A DNA stretch of 64,000 bases from Jacaranda mimosifolia (Eukaryota > Streptophyta > Magnoliopsida > Lamiales > Bignoniaceae). The DNA is taken from the NCBI GenBank assembly GCA_018894105.1, contig CM032129.1, positions 14,391,968-14,455,967 of the forward strand, written 5' to 3'. Below, piece by piece: positions 38,011-49,739 of this stretch. Position 1 is the first letter of the stretch; each line of letters opens with the position of its first letter. Under the pieces are notes generated by a model that saw nothing but the letters and a program-made list of their open reading frames with translations, was not told the origin of the DNA and did not search any database. The translations under genes and the position numbers were made by a program.

Positions 38011-38019
38011 TAAATTTTG
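38011..38019. repeat. 9-bp target duplication (left), exact
   Basis: TAAATTTTG, repeated exactly at 39652-39660, flanks the element 38020-39651. Confidence 0.93.
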
Positions 38020-39651
38020 GGGAAAATGCAATTTTAGTCCACCAACTATGCCCTCTTTCGATTTTAATCCATTGTGATATGGGGTTAGCACATTTGGTCC
38101 AGTGGCCCGTAAATTTTCGCACATTTAGTCCAATTTTTCGCAATTTTGGACCATCGGGCTGGAAAATTTTCAATTGGATCCAAAAATTGCCCAGTCAGCT
38201 TCAATCGGGCCGAATTCTTGGGAATTTTGTGACACGTGTCACCCAGCGCCACATCAGCATCCACCTCAGCCACATCAACAAAATGGCCAAAATTAAAAAA
38301 AAAAAAAAAAAGAAAAATAATCAATAGAATTAAAATTTTATATTATTATATATATAATATATATGTATATTATACATATAATATAATACATATATAATAT
38401 ATATAGTTTAAATATATATTTTTTATATTTATCCCCCCCACCCCAACACCACCAGCTGCCATGGCCATCCACAGCCATGGCAGCCTCGGGTCGCCAACTG
38501 GATGCCGGTGAAAACAAAAGGGAGAAGAAGAAAAAAGTGTCGGCGGCCAAAACGGCCGCTAGGCTTGGCTACCGACGGAAAAGAACAAAAAAAAAAACCC
38601 TGCTATGGCTATATTTGGCCATGGCTGCCAGTGACCAGATCTGGCCAGATCCGGCCAGTATGTATGCTGCCATGGCAGCTTGTTAAGTTGTGGGGTTGGG
38701 GGCAGGCGAGCGGTGGGGTGGCGGGGGGGAAGGGTGCGTGTTGGGGATGGTTTATTTTATATATATATATATTGTATAATTTTTATATAAGTGTATATAT
38801 ATGTTTTAGATAGATTTATATATGTGTACAAGGATAAATAAAAAATATTATTAATAATATATAAATTTGAGATGAATAAAAGAAAATTTAAATATTATTT
38901 TAAATTATCTTAATTAAATATTTTCTAATTTTTCACATGTCATTATTTTAGGAAAAAAAATTCAGTTTTTTTTTCAATGGCTACAATTATTTGAAATTAT
39001 TTTAACAATTGGTAATTTTTCACATACTATTATTTCAAAGAAAAATCAATTTGTTTCCCAATTGCAATGTTTATTTGAAATTATTTTAATATTTTGTTAT
39101 TTTTACTTGTCATTATTTTAAAAAAAAACCAACTTTTATTAATTGCCACAATAATGGAATTATCTTAAATATTTTATAATTTTTCACATGTCAATATTTT
39201 AAATTGATTTCAGCTTTTTTTTTCCTAGTTGATTCATATTTAAACATTTTGTATTGATACATATGTATATATTATATGTATAATATTCATATATATATAT
39301 ATATTATATTATATATATAATAATATAAATTTTTACTTCTATTGATTATTTTTATTTTTTTCTTTTTTTTTTAATTTTGGCCATTTTGCTGACGTGGCGG
39401 ATGAGGTGGATGTTGATGTGGCGCTGGGTGACACATGTCACAAAATCCCAAAAAATTCAGCCCGATTGAAGCTGATTGGGCAATTTTTGGGCCCAATTAA
39501 AAATTTTCCAGCCCGATTGACCAAAATTTAGAAAAATTGGAGTAAATGTACAAAAATTTACGGGTCATTGGACCAAATATGCTAACCCCATATCACAATG
39601 GACTAAAATCGAAAGAGGGCATAGTTGTTGGACTAAAATTACATTTTTCCC
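38020..39651. mobile_element. Non-autonomous Mutator-like element, 1.63 kb
   Basis: The left end GGGAAAATGCAATTTTAGTCC and the reverse complement of the right end (GGGAAAAATGTAATTTTAGTC) open TIRs of about 340 bp (38020-38365 and 39308-39651). They carry the same internal word order as the 19798 element (GATATGGGGTTAGCACATTTGG; CGGGCTGAAAAATTT-like block; CACATCA). An exact 9-bp target duplication supports a MULE. The core at about 38430-38740 is GC-rich (CCATGGCAGC, TGGCCAGATCCGGCCAG). No transposase frame. Confidence 0.9.
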
Positions 39652-40495
39652 TAAATTTTGAGAATACCTACTAAGTGTCATATCTAAAAGAAGTTAATAA
39701 TCTAGTGTAGCGAGCACATCTTTAGGTTAGCATCAATGCAATGAGATAATTTTCTATTATTAAGAAATAGATGGCGGTGGACAACATATACAAGAAAAAA
39801 CTACCTTTTTTCTATGAAGAACTAAGGGGACTAATTATTATTTGTATTACCGTACATGATAGAAGCTTCTGGGCATTTAGATTTTGGAAATATCTGATGC
39901 TTCTATATGTCATATCAAGTATACAGGGAATATATTTAAGTTAGCGTCAATTAATGTAATGAGATATTTTTCTATTATTAAAAAAGTGGATTTGAATAAT
40001 ACAAGAAAATCAATTTTTCATATATATATATATATATATATAACTAAGTTGAAAAATTGTTTATTTCTATTGTTGTACAAAAGAAAAAATTTCTGAAATT
40101 ATAGGTTTTGTGAATATTGGACAGTCTTAAATGTCATATTTAAAAGAAGTTATCAATTCTATAGAAGGTACATCTTTAGGTCACAAAGGTTGCAATGAGG
40201 CAGTCTTTTATTTTTCAAGTAAAATGACATCCAATAATACAAGAAAATTATTTTTTCATGAAGAAGTCAGGGAGAAAAATTGTTAATCTGAATAGTACGT
40301 TATAAAAACTTTATCACATAAATTTTATGCCCATCTAAAAGAAATTAACAACCTAGTATAAAGGATACCTCTTTAGGTTAGCATCAAATCCAATGAGATA
40401 TTTTTTATTATTTAGAAAAATTGCATTGAATAATACAAGAGAAACTATTTTATATTGCATGTGAAGCAATTAAAGAAGTTTAATATGGTGACATA

Positions 40496-41014
40496 CAAGG
40501 ACAGATCCAAAATCGAGACTGTGGGGGGCAAAAATTAAAAAGCATAAAAATTTAAATATAAATTTTATAATTTATGAATTTAAAATACATGTTGTCATCA
40601 AAGTTGAGCACGGCGCTCTTTCATATTATAATATTCATTAATGATCCAATCAATGTTAAAAATTTTAACAATATGTTTCTCAATATAAGTAATCAAAGAA
40701 TCAGTTGAAAAATTATTTTTCATCTAATTTCTAAAGTTTTGATAAATATATTCTCAAACAAATAAAACAAAAGTGTCCTAGTGGGCCTAAGCTAACCTAA
40801 TTGTAAACTATTTGATTGTAAATATGGGCGTAAAACTTTGCTTTAAATTTTACAAAACTAAAATAGATAAAGAATTAATAAATTATTACTAAATTTTAAA
40901 TATATGTAAACTAGAAATTGTTACAAAAATTAAAAATATATATATAAAAATATTGGGAGATTATTACTGGGGGGGGGCAATGGCCCCCCCTTCCGCCCCC
41001 TAAATCCGTCACCG
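40496..41014. mobile_element. hAT-like inverted-repeat element, 0.52 kb
   Basis: The left end CAAGGACAGATCCAAAAT aligns with the reverse complement of the right end (CGGTGACGGATTTAGGGG). G-rich TGGGGGGCAAAAA and its counterpart CAATGGCCCCCCC sit just inside each end, a layout seen in many plant TIR elements. The flanking 8-mers GTGACATA (40488-40495) and GTAACATA (41015-41022) match at 7 of 8, as expected for hAT. Confidence 0.7.
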
Positions 41015-41115
41015 GTAACATATCAAACAAAGAACCTCCAAGCTACCAATCAATAATCAATATATATATATATATATATATCTTGTTAGTTTTTTTTAGA
41101 ATTAAGATATGTGGG

Positions 41116-41770
41116 TGTTCGCACAAATTTTGTGTTTGCAAAAATTATTACAAGACAAGCAAAATACAGACAAACTGAATATTTAATTTAAAATAAAAGT
41201 GGTTACAATCTCTTAAAAATATCTCCATATTGAAGATTAATTCCTTTGATTCTTCACTTTGAAATATGATTCAATGGCTTAATGCCTGCTCTTGAATCAG
41301 GTGCACTCAACGCCCTCCTAAACTTGTGCATGAAATCACGAACTACCTTGAAAGTATTCAAGATTTGAATGACTTTGTGAAGATGTAGAACCTTTGTAGT
41401 TGTAGCACTTCTTTGTGGCAAGAATTCATAATTCAGAACTTGATGCTTGAATTTTTTGATATTTGAATTTCTTGATGTATGGTACATTTCTCAATACCTT
41501 CTTTTATAGGCACAAATTAGGGTTTCATGATTTGGAGCTTGAGTCTTCCCTTGAGCTCCAATACACTTGAAATGGGTTTAATTTATTAATGGGTTATATC
41601 AAATATATTTTGACCCAATTAGCTAATCCAAAATTATATAAAAATTTGATAATTCATTATGGGTTTATCAACCTTATAAATTATTATGGGCTTCAATTTG
41701 GGACCCAAATCAATAGTCAATTTATTTGGGTTATTATATGATAATTTATCCCAATAAAATTTCCATGCCA
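41116..41770 (-). repeat. 3' LTR of the antisense-PMD gypsy element
   Basis: A direct repeat of 53478-54149 with shared blocks such as GAAGATTAATTCC, AATATGATTCAA, TTTTATAGGCACAAATT and ATTTTGACCCAATTAG. Boundaries are within a few bases. Confidence 0.85.
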
Positions 41771-43599
41771 ACTGATGCCCCACTTTAAAGCTTGACAAAA
41801 AACATACCAAATGTGAATGGGAGGCAAGACTTGAAGTAACATCTTTTTTTTTTTTCCCCAATAGTTCAGTAGGCTACATGAAATCATTAATTGAAATTGA
41901 GGGCCATTAAAATGAGCAAGAATCAGCGTAATTACAAATATTATAAGTGACTTGCTCAAAATTTTTGACATAGCAACTGCAAAGATTTAATTATTTTATG
42001 CATGGCCACCAACAATTCTTAAATCCTTGTAAACAAAGAAAAGCTAGTATATATTCATTTATTGAAACAGCAACCCATTTCTTTGAGTGAATAAAACACA
42101 TTCTCCACTTTTTATCTTTGCTTGGACCCATGTTGCTTGACTTAAAGCTTTAATAAAATTAAAAAAGTTGTGCACCTCATGGCTTAACCAAGAAAAGACC
42201 AAACTTTCATGAGGTCCCTGCACAGGGCACTTTGAATTCCTCTGTCCACTATTTTCCCCCTCTCTTGTCTTTCTTATTTATTGTCACTTTCTTTTGTTAT
42301 TCATTTTTTTCTTTTTTTATTTGCCAAAAGCATGGCCCACCATACCTAGCATTGATGTCCAACCATAAAAGACTATCCAACTTTGGTAGGAAAAAAAGAA
42401 CCATAACAACAGAAGCAAGAGTTTCCTTTGTAATTAATTCCACCCTTCAACAAAGAGGAGGATTTGACAAGTTTTCTATCTATTTCCTTCTTGAAGAACA
42501 ATAACCTATTTTTTTCTTTTTATTTCTCTACATGCCAGTTACTCTAGTAGCTTTAGCGTGGACGACAACCCACTTTCACGTGGTAATTTTTTTCTTTAGC
42601 AATAATGTTTAGTATGCAATCAATCACTCATGGAAACTAATCACAATTTCTTTTCCTCCAAAATCTGTAGAGCTGGAAAATTTCCTTTTTGCAGCTTTAT
42701 TAGCCTCTATAAAAGAATACATGCATTCCTCAATTTTCGTAGAAGATTGCGAACAAAAAAAACACCAATCTTCTTCCCCTTTCTCTCCTTTTTTTTTTCT
42801 TTGTTTCTTTTGAAACATGTTGGTTAGTTTGACTTTTAGGAAGGAAGATAGGCATTGTGGTATTCCTTTTCGCAAGTTGGCTTGTGTTTTGGTAAGAAAT
42901 ACTATGTTCTCCTTATGTGATCATTTATTTCATTTCAACACACATTGTGTTTGATGTAATGACAACATGAATATTGTAGGACATTTCAACATCATGCATT
43001 TTCACTATCATCAAGAGGCTAACAGAACTGATACTACCATTACGTTGACCAATGATGGACTACCTTAATGTTGTAGGACACACTTATGGAATCCGAATTT
43101 CATTATACAGATGGCAAAGCATCTTTTGCACCATGAATCTCCTCAATTGAATACTTTGGCTCTACTAAAAAATATTCATCACCAATAGGCAATTCCACTA
43201 GTTCATTGTAGTTAAAATCTATTCTTAGTATTATGAATTTATCATATTAGTGCTATTTAATTCCTGAAACTACAATAGAAATTCTTCTATTGTTATTGAC
43301 CTTTTTTAACACTACTTCTCCATCAACAGAATACATAATGGAAAAGTAACTTGCTTTATATTTAAAATTTAAGCAAGGTCGTGAAGATAAATATCAAGGA
43401 CTGTAATGAACCAATTCCATGCATCATAATTTAGAGCAACGAAAATGATTTCAAAGTTAAAAACACCACCTTATGTGTGTATGAATCAGTTGTGGATGTT
43501 CAATCTTCACGGCTTGATCAGACCACTCCATGCATGTTCCTAAATGATTCAAGAAAACAACTAAATAGATTATTGATCAACATTCCAGTGTTTTAAGGT

Positions 43600-46090
43600 C
43601 TTGATGTTGACGTCATCACTTTTTGACCTTAGGGCCACGCATGTTGAGTTCTTACTTTCGAAGCACCACCTCAGCATCAATGGAGGCTCATAGAGAATTC
43701 CACCATCCAAGTTTGGTGAGGTATCCTTTCACACTGGCTATTGAAAGTGGGCAGAGAATGTGCTGGCCCATCATGCGGACACTCTTTGTTGTTCCAAGAC
43801 CTACACAGCTGTTCATGCCTTCCTTTTCACTTCTGAAGGATTTCAATGGTATGTCTATATCTCACCAAATTAGTTTTTGGTTTAGAAGCTCGACTAGATA
43901 TGCACAACCCTCTTTAAGGTCATCTCGAAATAAACTAAAGTTGTCTCGCAATCCTTGTAGTAACATCAACATATCTGTTTTATCATGCAACAAGGAGTAT
44001 GATAAGTCATTTTTAGTGTTAGAGATTGAAAAGGACATCAGGGATTAGACTTATTTGGTTGCCTTCCTTTCATATTGGTTATGCAACTTTGTTTTATCAT
44101 ATTGCAAAGTTGATCAAGTACATGTTTCTGTTTTCAAAGTTTCAAGTAAAATAACCAATGGAGGTTGGTTTTCTCTAGCAATTCCCATATTGACAAGTAT
44201 CTACTATGGTTTGAGAGAGATATTTGCCTGAAGGAGCTTAAGTTAGTCCACTGCCATTTTCCCTATTCATTATTGATATAGTTGGATTGCATGCTATCTT
44301 CAAACACATTTTCCATCCAAACTTGAAATAGTTGGCGCTCATATGGTGAAATATGTAGGAGAAAATATGGCCAAACACTTTGAACTTGATGAGGTACCCA
44401 AATTATTCCACAACATCAACCCTTCAAAGCTTTAGAATTTACACATGCAAAGGAAAATCTCAATAACAAATGATGCAGAGATATCAAACACTTACAAAGA
44501 CCTTTATGTGGTTTGCTCTAGCTACTTGAGATTTTGGAGTGGACCACCATGTATTGCTAAAGTTATAGTTCACATTGATTCAGCCAGAGCATTGTTTTTG
44601 TCAAGATATTCCTGGCCACCTAAGGAAAGAGATTCTTACTTACGAGTTAGTTGAACTTGTTTGAGTTTGGCAATCATTTGGTACATCTTCCACGCTAATT
44701 GTACCAAGTAGTATCTCCTCATCACCTTTGGTCATGAAGAAATATACGGATTGATAGGCTAAACTTTGGAAGGCTTATTTAGGGAAAAACACCAAAATCA
44801 TCCTCAAACTTAATCAACCCATAGATTCAAATCCCAAGAGATTGCAAAGGACTACAATAAAAGGGGTTCTAAGGATGGCGAGGCAACCCCATCTTCTTAA
44901 GATTCGGTTATTGGCATGGAATCAGCAAAAGTGTCTTCCAAGAAACAATGTACTCTTTTTGCATACTCAGCTCCCAAGCTTGTCCTTACAGTTAGTCCGA
45001 CCTAAGAAAATGAAGTGATTCCTATATTGTCGCTTTCAAATGATGATTTTAACAACCAATACTAGCTTAAAAATAGATTGAAGGTTCTTGACTTAGAAAA
45101 TATTAGTGTGAATTCAAATTTTTTTGAGCATGCCCCAAGTTCTTTATTGCCTTTAGAGTAATCAACACAATATGTACATATACACTTTTCTTTTTTTCAA
45201 TCATTTATATTATTATTCTCTTTTACCCATCTTATGTTTCTTTCTTCTTCTTTCAACTTGCTGACCTCGAGAAAAAAGTCCCCATCACTTTTGAAGATAG
45301 ATGGGCTCAACAAATGGAGTTAATCCTTTTGGCTTATTTGAAGAAGACACCACTTCCTCCCCTTCTAGTAATGATGCATCAATCAATTCTCTTTATAAAA
45401 GTCATGTAATTAAGACCCCTTGCAAGTATCCAAAATGACATTGCCTATTATTATTGCAGAGAAGCTACTCGATGAGGAAAATGTATCTAAGAAGACCAAG
45501 AAGACATTTGAAGCTCCATCATAGCCACTCCCACTCATCGAAGTTCCTAAATTTTGTCCTCGAGTTATCAAAACTAAAGCTGAGTAGATTTGTAAAATTT
45601 TATTGGGAAAAAATATGCCAAAAGTTCATGAAAACTTCATTTTGAGCAGCTTTCAAGGGTAAAGCTAGCAATGATTTGATCGTGGAGATAAGGACATACA
45701 TGAAAGATACATCATATTTGAAAAGCCATTTGAAGTCTTTCTTTGAGGATGCTTCCAATTACAAAAAGGCCAAGTTGGACTCGAACTAGAGAGACACACA
45801 AGAGACTCATGAGAAAGCACTTTTTCTTGCACAACAAGATCTTTCTAAAATTAAAGCAACCAAAATTGAATGAGCTAAGGAGGTGAATATCTTGAAAGTA
45901 GAACTTATCCAAATCACCAAGTGGCAAAAAGAATTAAAGATGCAACTTGCCAAGTTGAGCAGCAAGAAAGAACTTACAAACTTATCACTCCATAAAGTTG
46001 AAGCAAACTTATCCACTATTCAAAAAGAAGTAGCCACCAAGGGAAAAAAAAGTCTCCAAACTTGAGAGCACTCCATTTTTCATTGATAAA
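43600..46090 (+). pseudogene. Antisense plant-mobile-domain (PMD)-like frame within the gypsy element
   Basis: On the plus strand, opposite to gag-pol, interrupted frames resemble PMD/aminotransferase-like transposon proteins. About 43725-43820 gives KWAENVLAHHADTLCCSK, then TYTAVHAFLFT. About 44280-44680 gives VGENMAKHFELDEVPK, then YKDLYVVCSSYLRFWSG, the order found in the PMD C-terminal half. A Lys-rich coiled-coil follows at 45660-46080 (KWQKELKMQLAKLSSKKEL). Several stops and shifts break it, and splicing may also explain some gaps. PMD proteins include host MAIN/MAIL-type factors, and the domain is known from plant Ty3/gypsy elements and MULEs. The function in the element is unknown. 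Confidence 0.6.
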
Positions 46091-46949
46091 AAAGTTGAGG
46101 CTTTGAAGAGAACAGAGTTAGTTGAAGAATCTTATCATAATCTAGTAGCTTTTGACTTATTCGCTTGAAGCCTTAGCTTCTTATTAAACTTTTTTTTTCG
46201 TACTTTCATAATTGATGTAAAAGAATATCTATTATTTTCATATCCCATGAAAAAAAATTATTTCCATCTTTCTTTTGCTTTTCCCTTTCTTATGTGACAT
46301 TTTCTGCAGTTTTTGCGTTAATGCCACCTAAGAAAGATTACACTGCATGTTTCCAATAATCGAAGGATTAAAAGAAACTGGCTTAAGCTTACAAACAAAA
46401 TTGGATATCTTCAAGATATACTAAACTTGTTCAAAAATATGTTTGAACTTGAAAAGTAAACTTCAAACTGCCTACATACCCCATCAAGGAGATTTAAGTC
46501 ATTATATAAATCAAAGAATTTTATTTTAGGGGGGCCCGTACAAATTTTATACTCATGCAGGCCAGGAGTATCCATAACTTAGCCACCCTGGATAAAGTAA
46601 GTGTTTCTATATTTTAGCCATATGAAATACTTTTAATAGTGTAAGGTAGCAGTTTATCCATATGCACTACCATTGGTGGGCACTAACATTGGTGGGTATT
46701 ATTCATAGTTTATACTCGTGTGGAATAGGAGTAATATACAGTTTAAGTTCTTGTGTCAAGGAGCATTTTTCTTCATAGATAATAGTTCTTTAAAAATTTT
46801 GCATTTATAGGGCTAATGCATAGTCCATCTTAACCCACCAATTTATAAGCATCATTTGTATAAGCTTCTTTCACAACATAATGGCCATCTACTTTGATAT
46901 AAACTTATTCCCCATTCACTGAGTGATAGTAATCGGCCTCCTGACTACT

Positions 46950-47850
46950 AGGACCATATCCCAAACTTGAAATGTTTGTGGCCGAACTTTCTTATTGAAT
47001 ACTCTAGTTCATGCAGGCCTGGTAGCGCTTAAACTGCTATTAAACTTCAAGTCTTTTCTTATCTAACGCTTCTAGTTCTTCAAGTTTGATATGTACATTA
47101 TCTTCCATGGTGAGTCTTTCTTAAATCAAGATATGAAGCAAAAGTAATTGACTTCAAGAAATAGAACAACTTCAACTTCATACATCGAATAATATGAAGT
47201 ATCCTGAGTGGCAGTCCAATGTGTCATTTGGTATGCCCAAGGTGCTGCTCCAATTTTCTCATGCAAGTAACTTCTTAACTTTAACACAACCTTCTTCAAG
47301 AGTTGCACAAATTCTTATTGAATGCTTCTACTAAACCATTTGTCGGTCCATGTACATTGAGTTATATTGCTTAAAACCAAACTATGCACATAACTTATCT
47401 AGCAACTTGCTACAAAACAACTTTCCATTATTAGTGATAATATAATGTAACGAGTTATTCCATATCGAAAAATAAGGTTCAAACGAATGAATTCAACCAC
47501 AGTTTCCTTCTTTACCTTTCTAAGAGGAATCACCTCTGCTTTTTTGGAAAAGTAATCAATAGCCATCAATAGATAAGCATGACCACCGATGCCTTACGAG
47601 TAATAGGTCCCATGACATTGAGATCCCATGTTCTAAACAGCCACAAAGCAATTATAGAATTTGAAGGCTTTGAGGGTTAGTGTACTGGCAAGCTTCACAC
47701 CTCTCCGCATACTCTAAACAATCTTTGACCATCACTGGCCAGTAATAACCTATCCTCTTAATCTGAAAATGGAGCTCAGTACTGGATTGATGAGCGCCGC
47801 AAACCCCATAACGTGCCTCGGCCATGGATTCAATTGATTTTTACCATTCA
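46950..47850 (-). pseudogene. Gypsy integrase remnant
   Basis: The minus strand near 47840-47690 carries a zinc-binding segment (RIGYYWPVMVKDCLEYAERC, then CQYTNPQ). Further on, 47260-47140 matches the integrase C-terminal core: APWAYQMTHWTATQDTSYYS then EVEVVLFLEV, as in gypsy ALWAYRTTHRTATQxTPF...YGVEAVLPLE. Stops interrupt the span. Confidence 0.82.
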
Positions 47851-47879
47851 AGCAACATTAATAATTACCTTCAAAAGAG

Positions 47880-48780
47880 CAATGATACTTTATCGTTGTA
47901 TATAATAAAATGAGTTGATCTCCATCATATTCTTGTCTTATGGCAAAGATCATTTGGCAACTTATCATGCTTTAATTAATCAACCAATAGTCTTTTCCAA
48001 TCTTGATCATCACTAATTGATGTTGATATATATAACATTTGAATCTTCACGGTTGGGTTCAGCATAAGACGGCAGGATCCACTGATGACATACAGGAACA
48101 GACAAAGTAAGAGTAGTTGCCAAGTTAGCAATGCATCAGACAAAGCAAGAATAATTGCCACGATGACAAATTATAAAGCCAAGAAACTTGCCTAATTAGC
48201 ACCAAATACATATTTAAAGGGATTCATCTTCAAGTTATATTCTGTTAACCAATCAAATACCACTCAAAGACCTGCCAAGTGATCATTTCCTTTTTTACTT
48301 TTAGCAATCAAATCATCAATATAGGATTCAATTCTTTTGTGCAGCATGTCATTGGAGATGTTTTGCATAGCACATTAGTAAGTGTCACTTGTATTCTTCA
48401 ACCCAAAAGGTATCACTTTATAACAATAAATCCTCTTTGGAATGCAAAAAGTTGTACACTCTTTATCTTGCAGTGACATCCTAATTTGGTTGTATTCAAA
48501 ATCCATCTATAAAGATAAAGCTTCATGTGTAGTGGTTACTTTAACCATGAGCTTGATAATAGGCAACAAAAGATCATCTTTCCAACTTGTCTTATTTAAG
48601 TCTCAAAAGTCAATGGAAAATACGTTTGGTCATTTTTCTTCTTGACAAGCATAATGCTAGATATGTAGGTTGAATACTTGACTTCTCAAATAAACCCATC
48701 ATCAATGAGCTTGTTGACTTCAGCATTAATATGAGGAATAAGCTCTAGAAGAAGAACTCGTTGTGATTGCTTCACTGAGC
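47880..48780 (-). pseudogene. Gypsy reverse transcriptase remnant
   Basis: On the minus strand the motif order is FI.EVKYSTYISSIMLVKKKN (about 48700-48620), MDFEYNQIRM (about 48510), VIPFGLKNTSDTY (about 48400) and the catalytic ESYIDDLIAKSKK (about 48330-48290). This is the gypsy polymerase order. Multiple stops are present. Confidence 0.85.
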
Positions 48781-49149
48781 ACACTCCATGCCTTAGCCAA
48801 AGTGATGAATCACAACTTTGGGGGTCCAATTCCGATATCTCTTTATATGTCCAAGCGATGCATCTTTATACTCACTTAAGGTTTTGAAGTTCTATTCTAC
48901 CTCTTCAAGACTTAGGAGAAAACTCATGAATATAGGACATGGCTCTTTTATTATGTCAAGAATGAATTCTTTAAGTTCATCAATAGTCTTCAAGTTGCAA
49001 AGGTGCTTCTTTGATTTCATCTATAAATATATTTGAGTTAGACTCTTTATCAACAACCACATATAACATGAGTGCGACTCATTATCTTCTTCATCATAGG
49101 ACCTTATACTATCTACAGGTTCTATTCTTTGGAGTGCAACCTTCTATTG

Positions 49150-49728
49150 AGGGGTGTTCTCGATTTGGTTGGTTTGGTTTTAGAAAAAAACTTCAATCGA
49201 ACCAAATCAATTGATTATGATGTAATACTAATCATTCTGTTTGGTTCAATATGAGGAACTAAACAAAACTAAATTGAATTTTATTGGTTTGGTTCGATTT
49301 GATTCTTTGATTTTTGAGCATTTCAATTTTCAAGTATAGATGAAACAAAACCTATTATATTTCTCATATAAATTAACTTGCAAATAAGAGTAAGAGGGCA
49401 CAGAAGCCGAGTTGATGAACGACGGGAGGGTTACTAGTTAGAGATTCAATTAACTTAAAAATTGGGCTTCGATGGGAGGGAAATAAGTAAAAAAAATGGG
49501 GTATTTTTGGCAAAACATATAAAAATAGAAATTTTAATAATATACTATTGGTTCAATTTAGTTCGGTTTGGTTTTGACTTTGCCAACCAAAAACTGAACC
49601 AAACTATTCGATTTTCAAATTTTAAACCAAAAGTAAACAATTTAATCTTTTTTTTATCAATTTTTAATTTTTTTTTTCCAGCTGGTTTAATCGATTTTAT
49701 TCCGGTTGGTATGGTTTTGAGGACCCCT
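49150..49728. mobile_element. Inverted-repeat insertion within gypsy pol (AGGGGTGTTC type)
   Basis: The left end AGGGGTGTTCTCGATTTGGTT and the right end (reverse complement AGGGGTCCTCAAAACC) enclose about 580 bp full of TTGGTTTGGTTTTG and CCAAACC words. It separates the reverse transcriptase region from the protease-linker region of the host element. No clear target duplication. AGGGGTGTTC ends with internal CGGTT/GGTTTGG motifs are typical of plant hAT MITEs. Confidence 0.5.
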
Positions 49729-49739
49729 ATTTCCATTAT

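Larger units (their letters stand above)
36836..40490 (+). repeat. Degenerate tandem array, about nine units of 215-245 bp
   Basis: Units start near 36836, 37077, 37300, 37541, 37786, 39652, 39883, 40107 and 40323. They share an ordered set of words: TTGAGAATAT, AAAAGAAGTTAACAAT, CCAGTATAG, CATCTTTAGGTTAGCATCAA, CAATGAGATATTTT, GGATAATACAAGA, CATTTTTTC and GAAGAACTAA. Divergence between units is high. The Mutator-like element 38020-39651 interrupts it between the fifth and sixth units. No coding sequence; the period and decay resemble an old local satellite. Confidence 0.85.

Noticed and set aside
38079..38327. Small frames on both strands
   Set aside because: They lie within the long TIR of a Mutator-like element and recur in inverted form at its other end.
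43623..44048. Host single-exon gene of 141 residues
   Set aside because: The better signal in this stretch is PMD-like residues in an alternate frame within the gypsy element; the long frame itself has no family match that I recognise.
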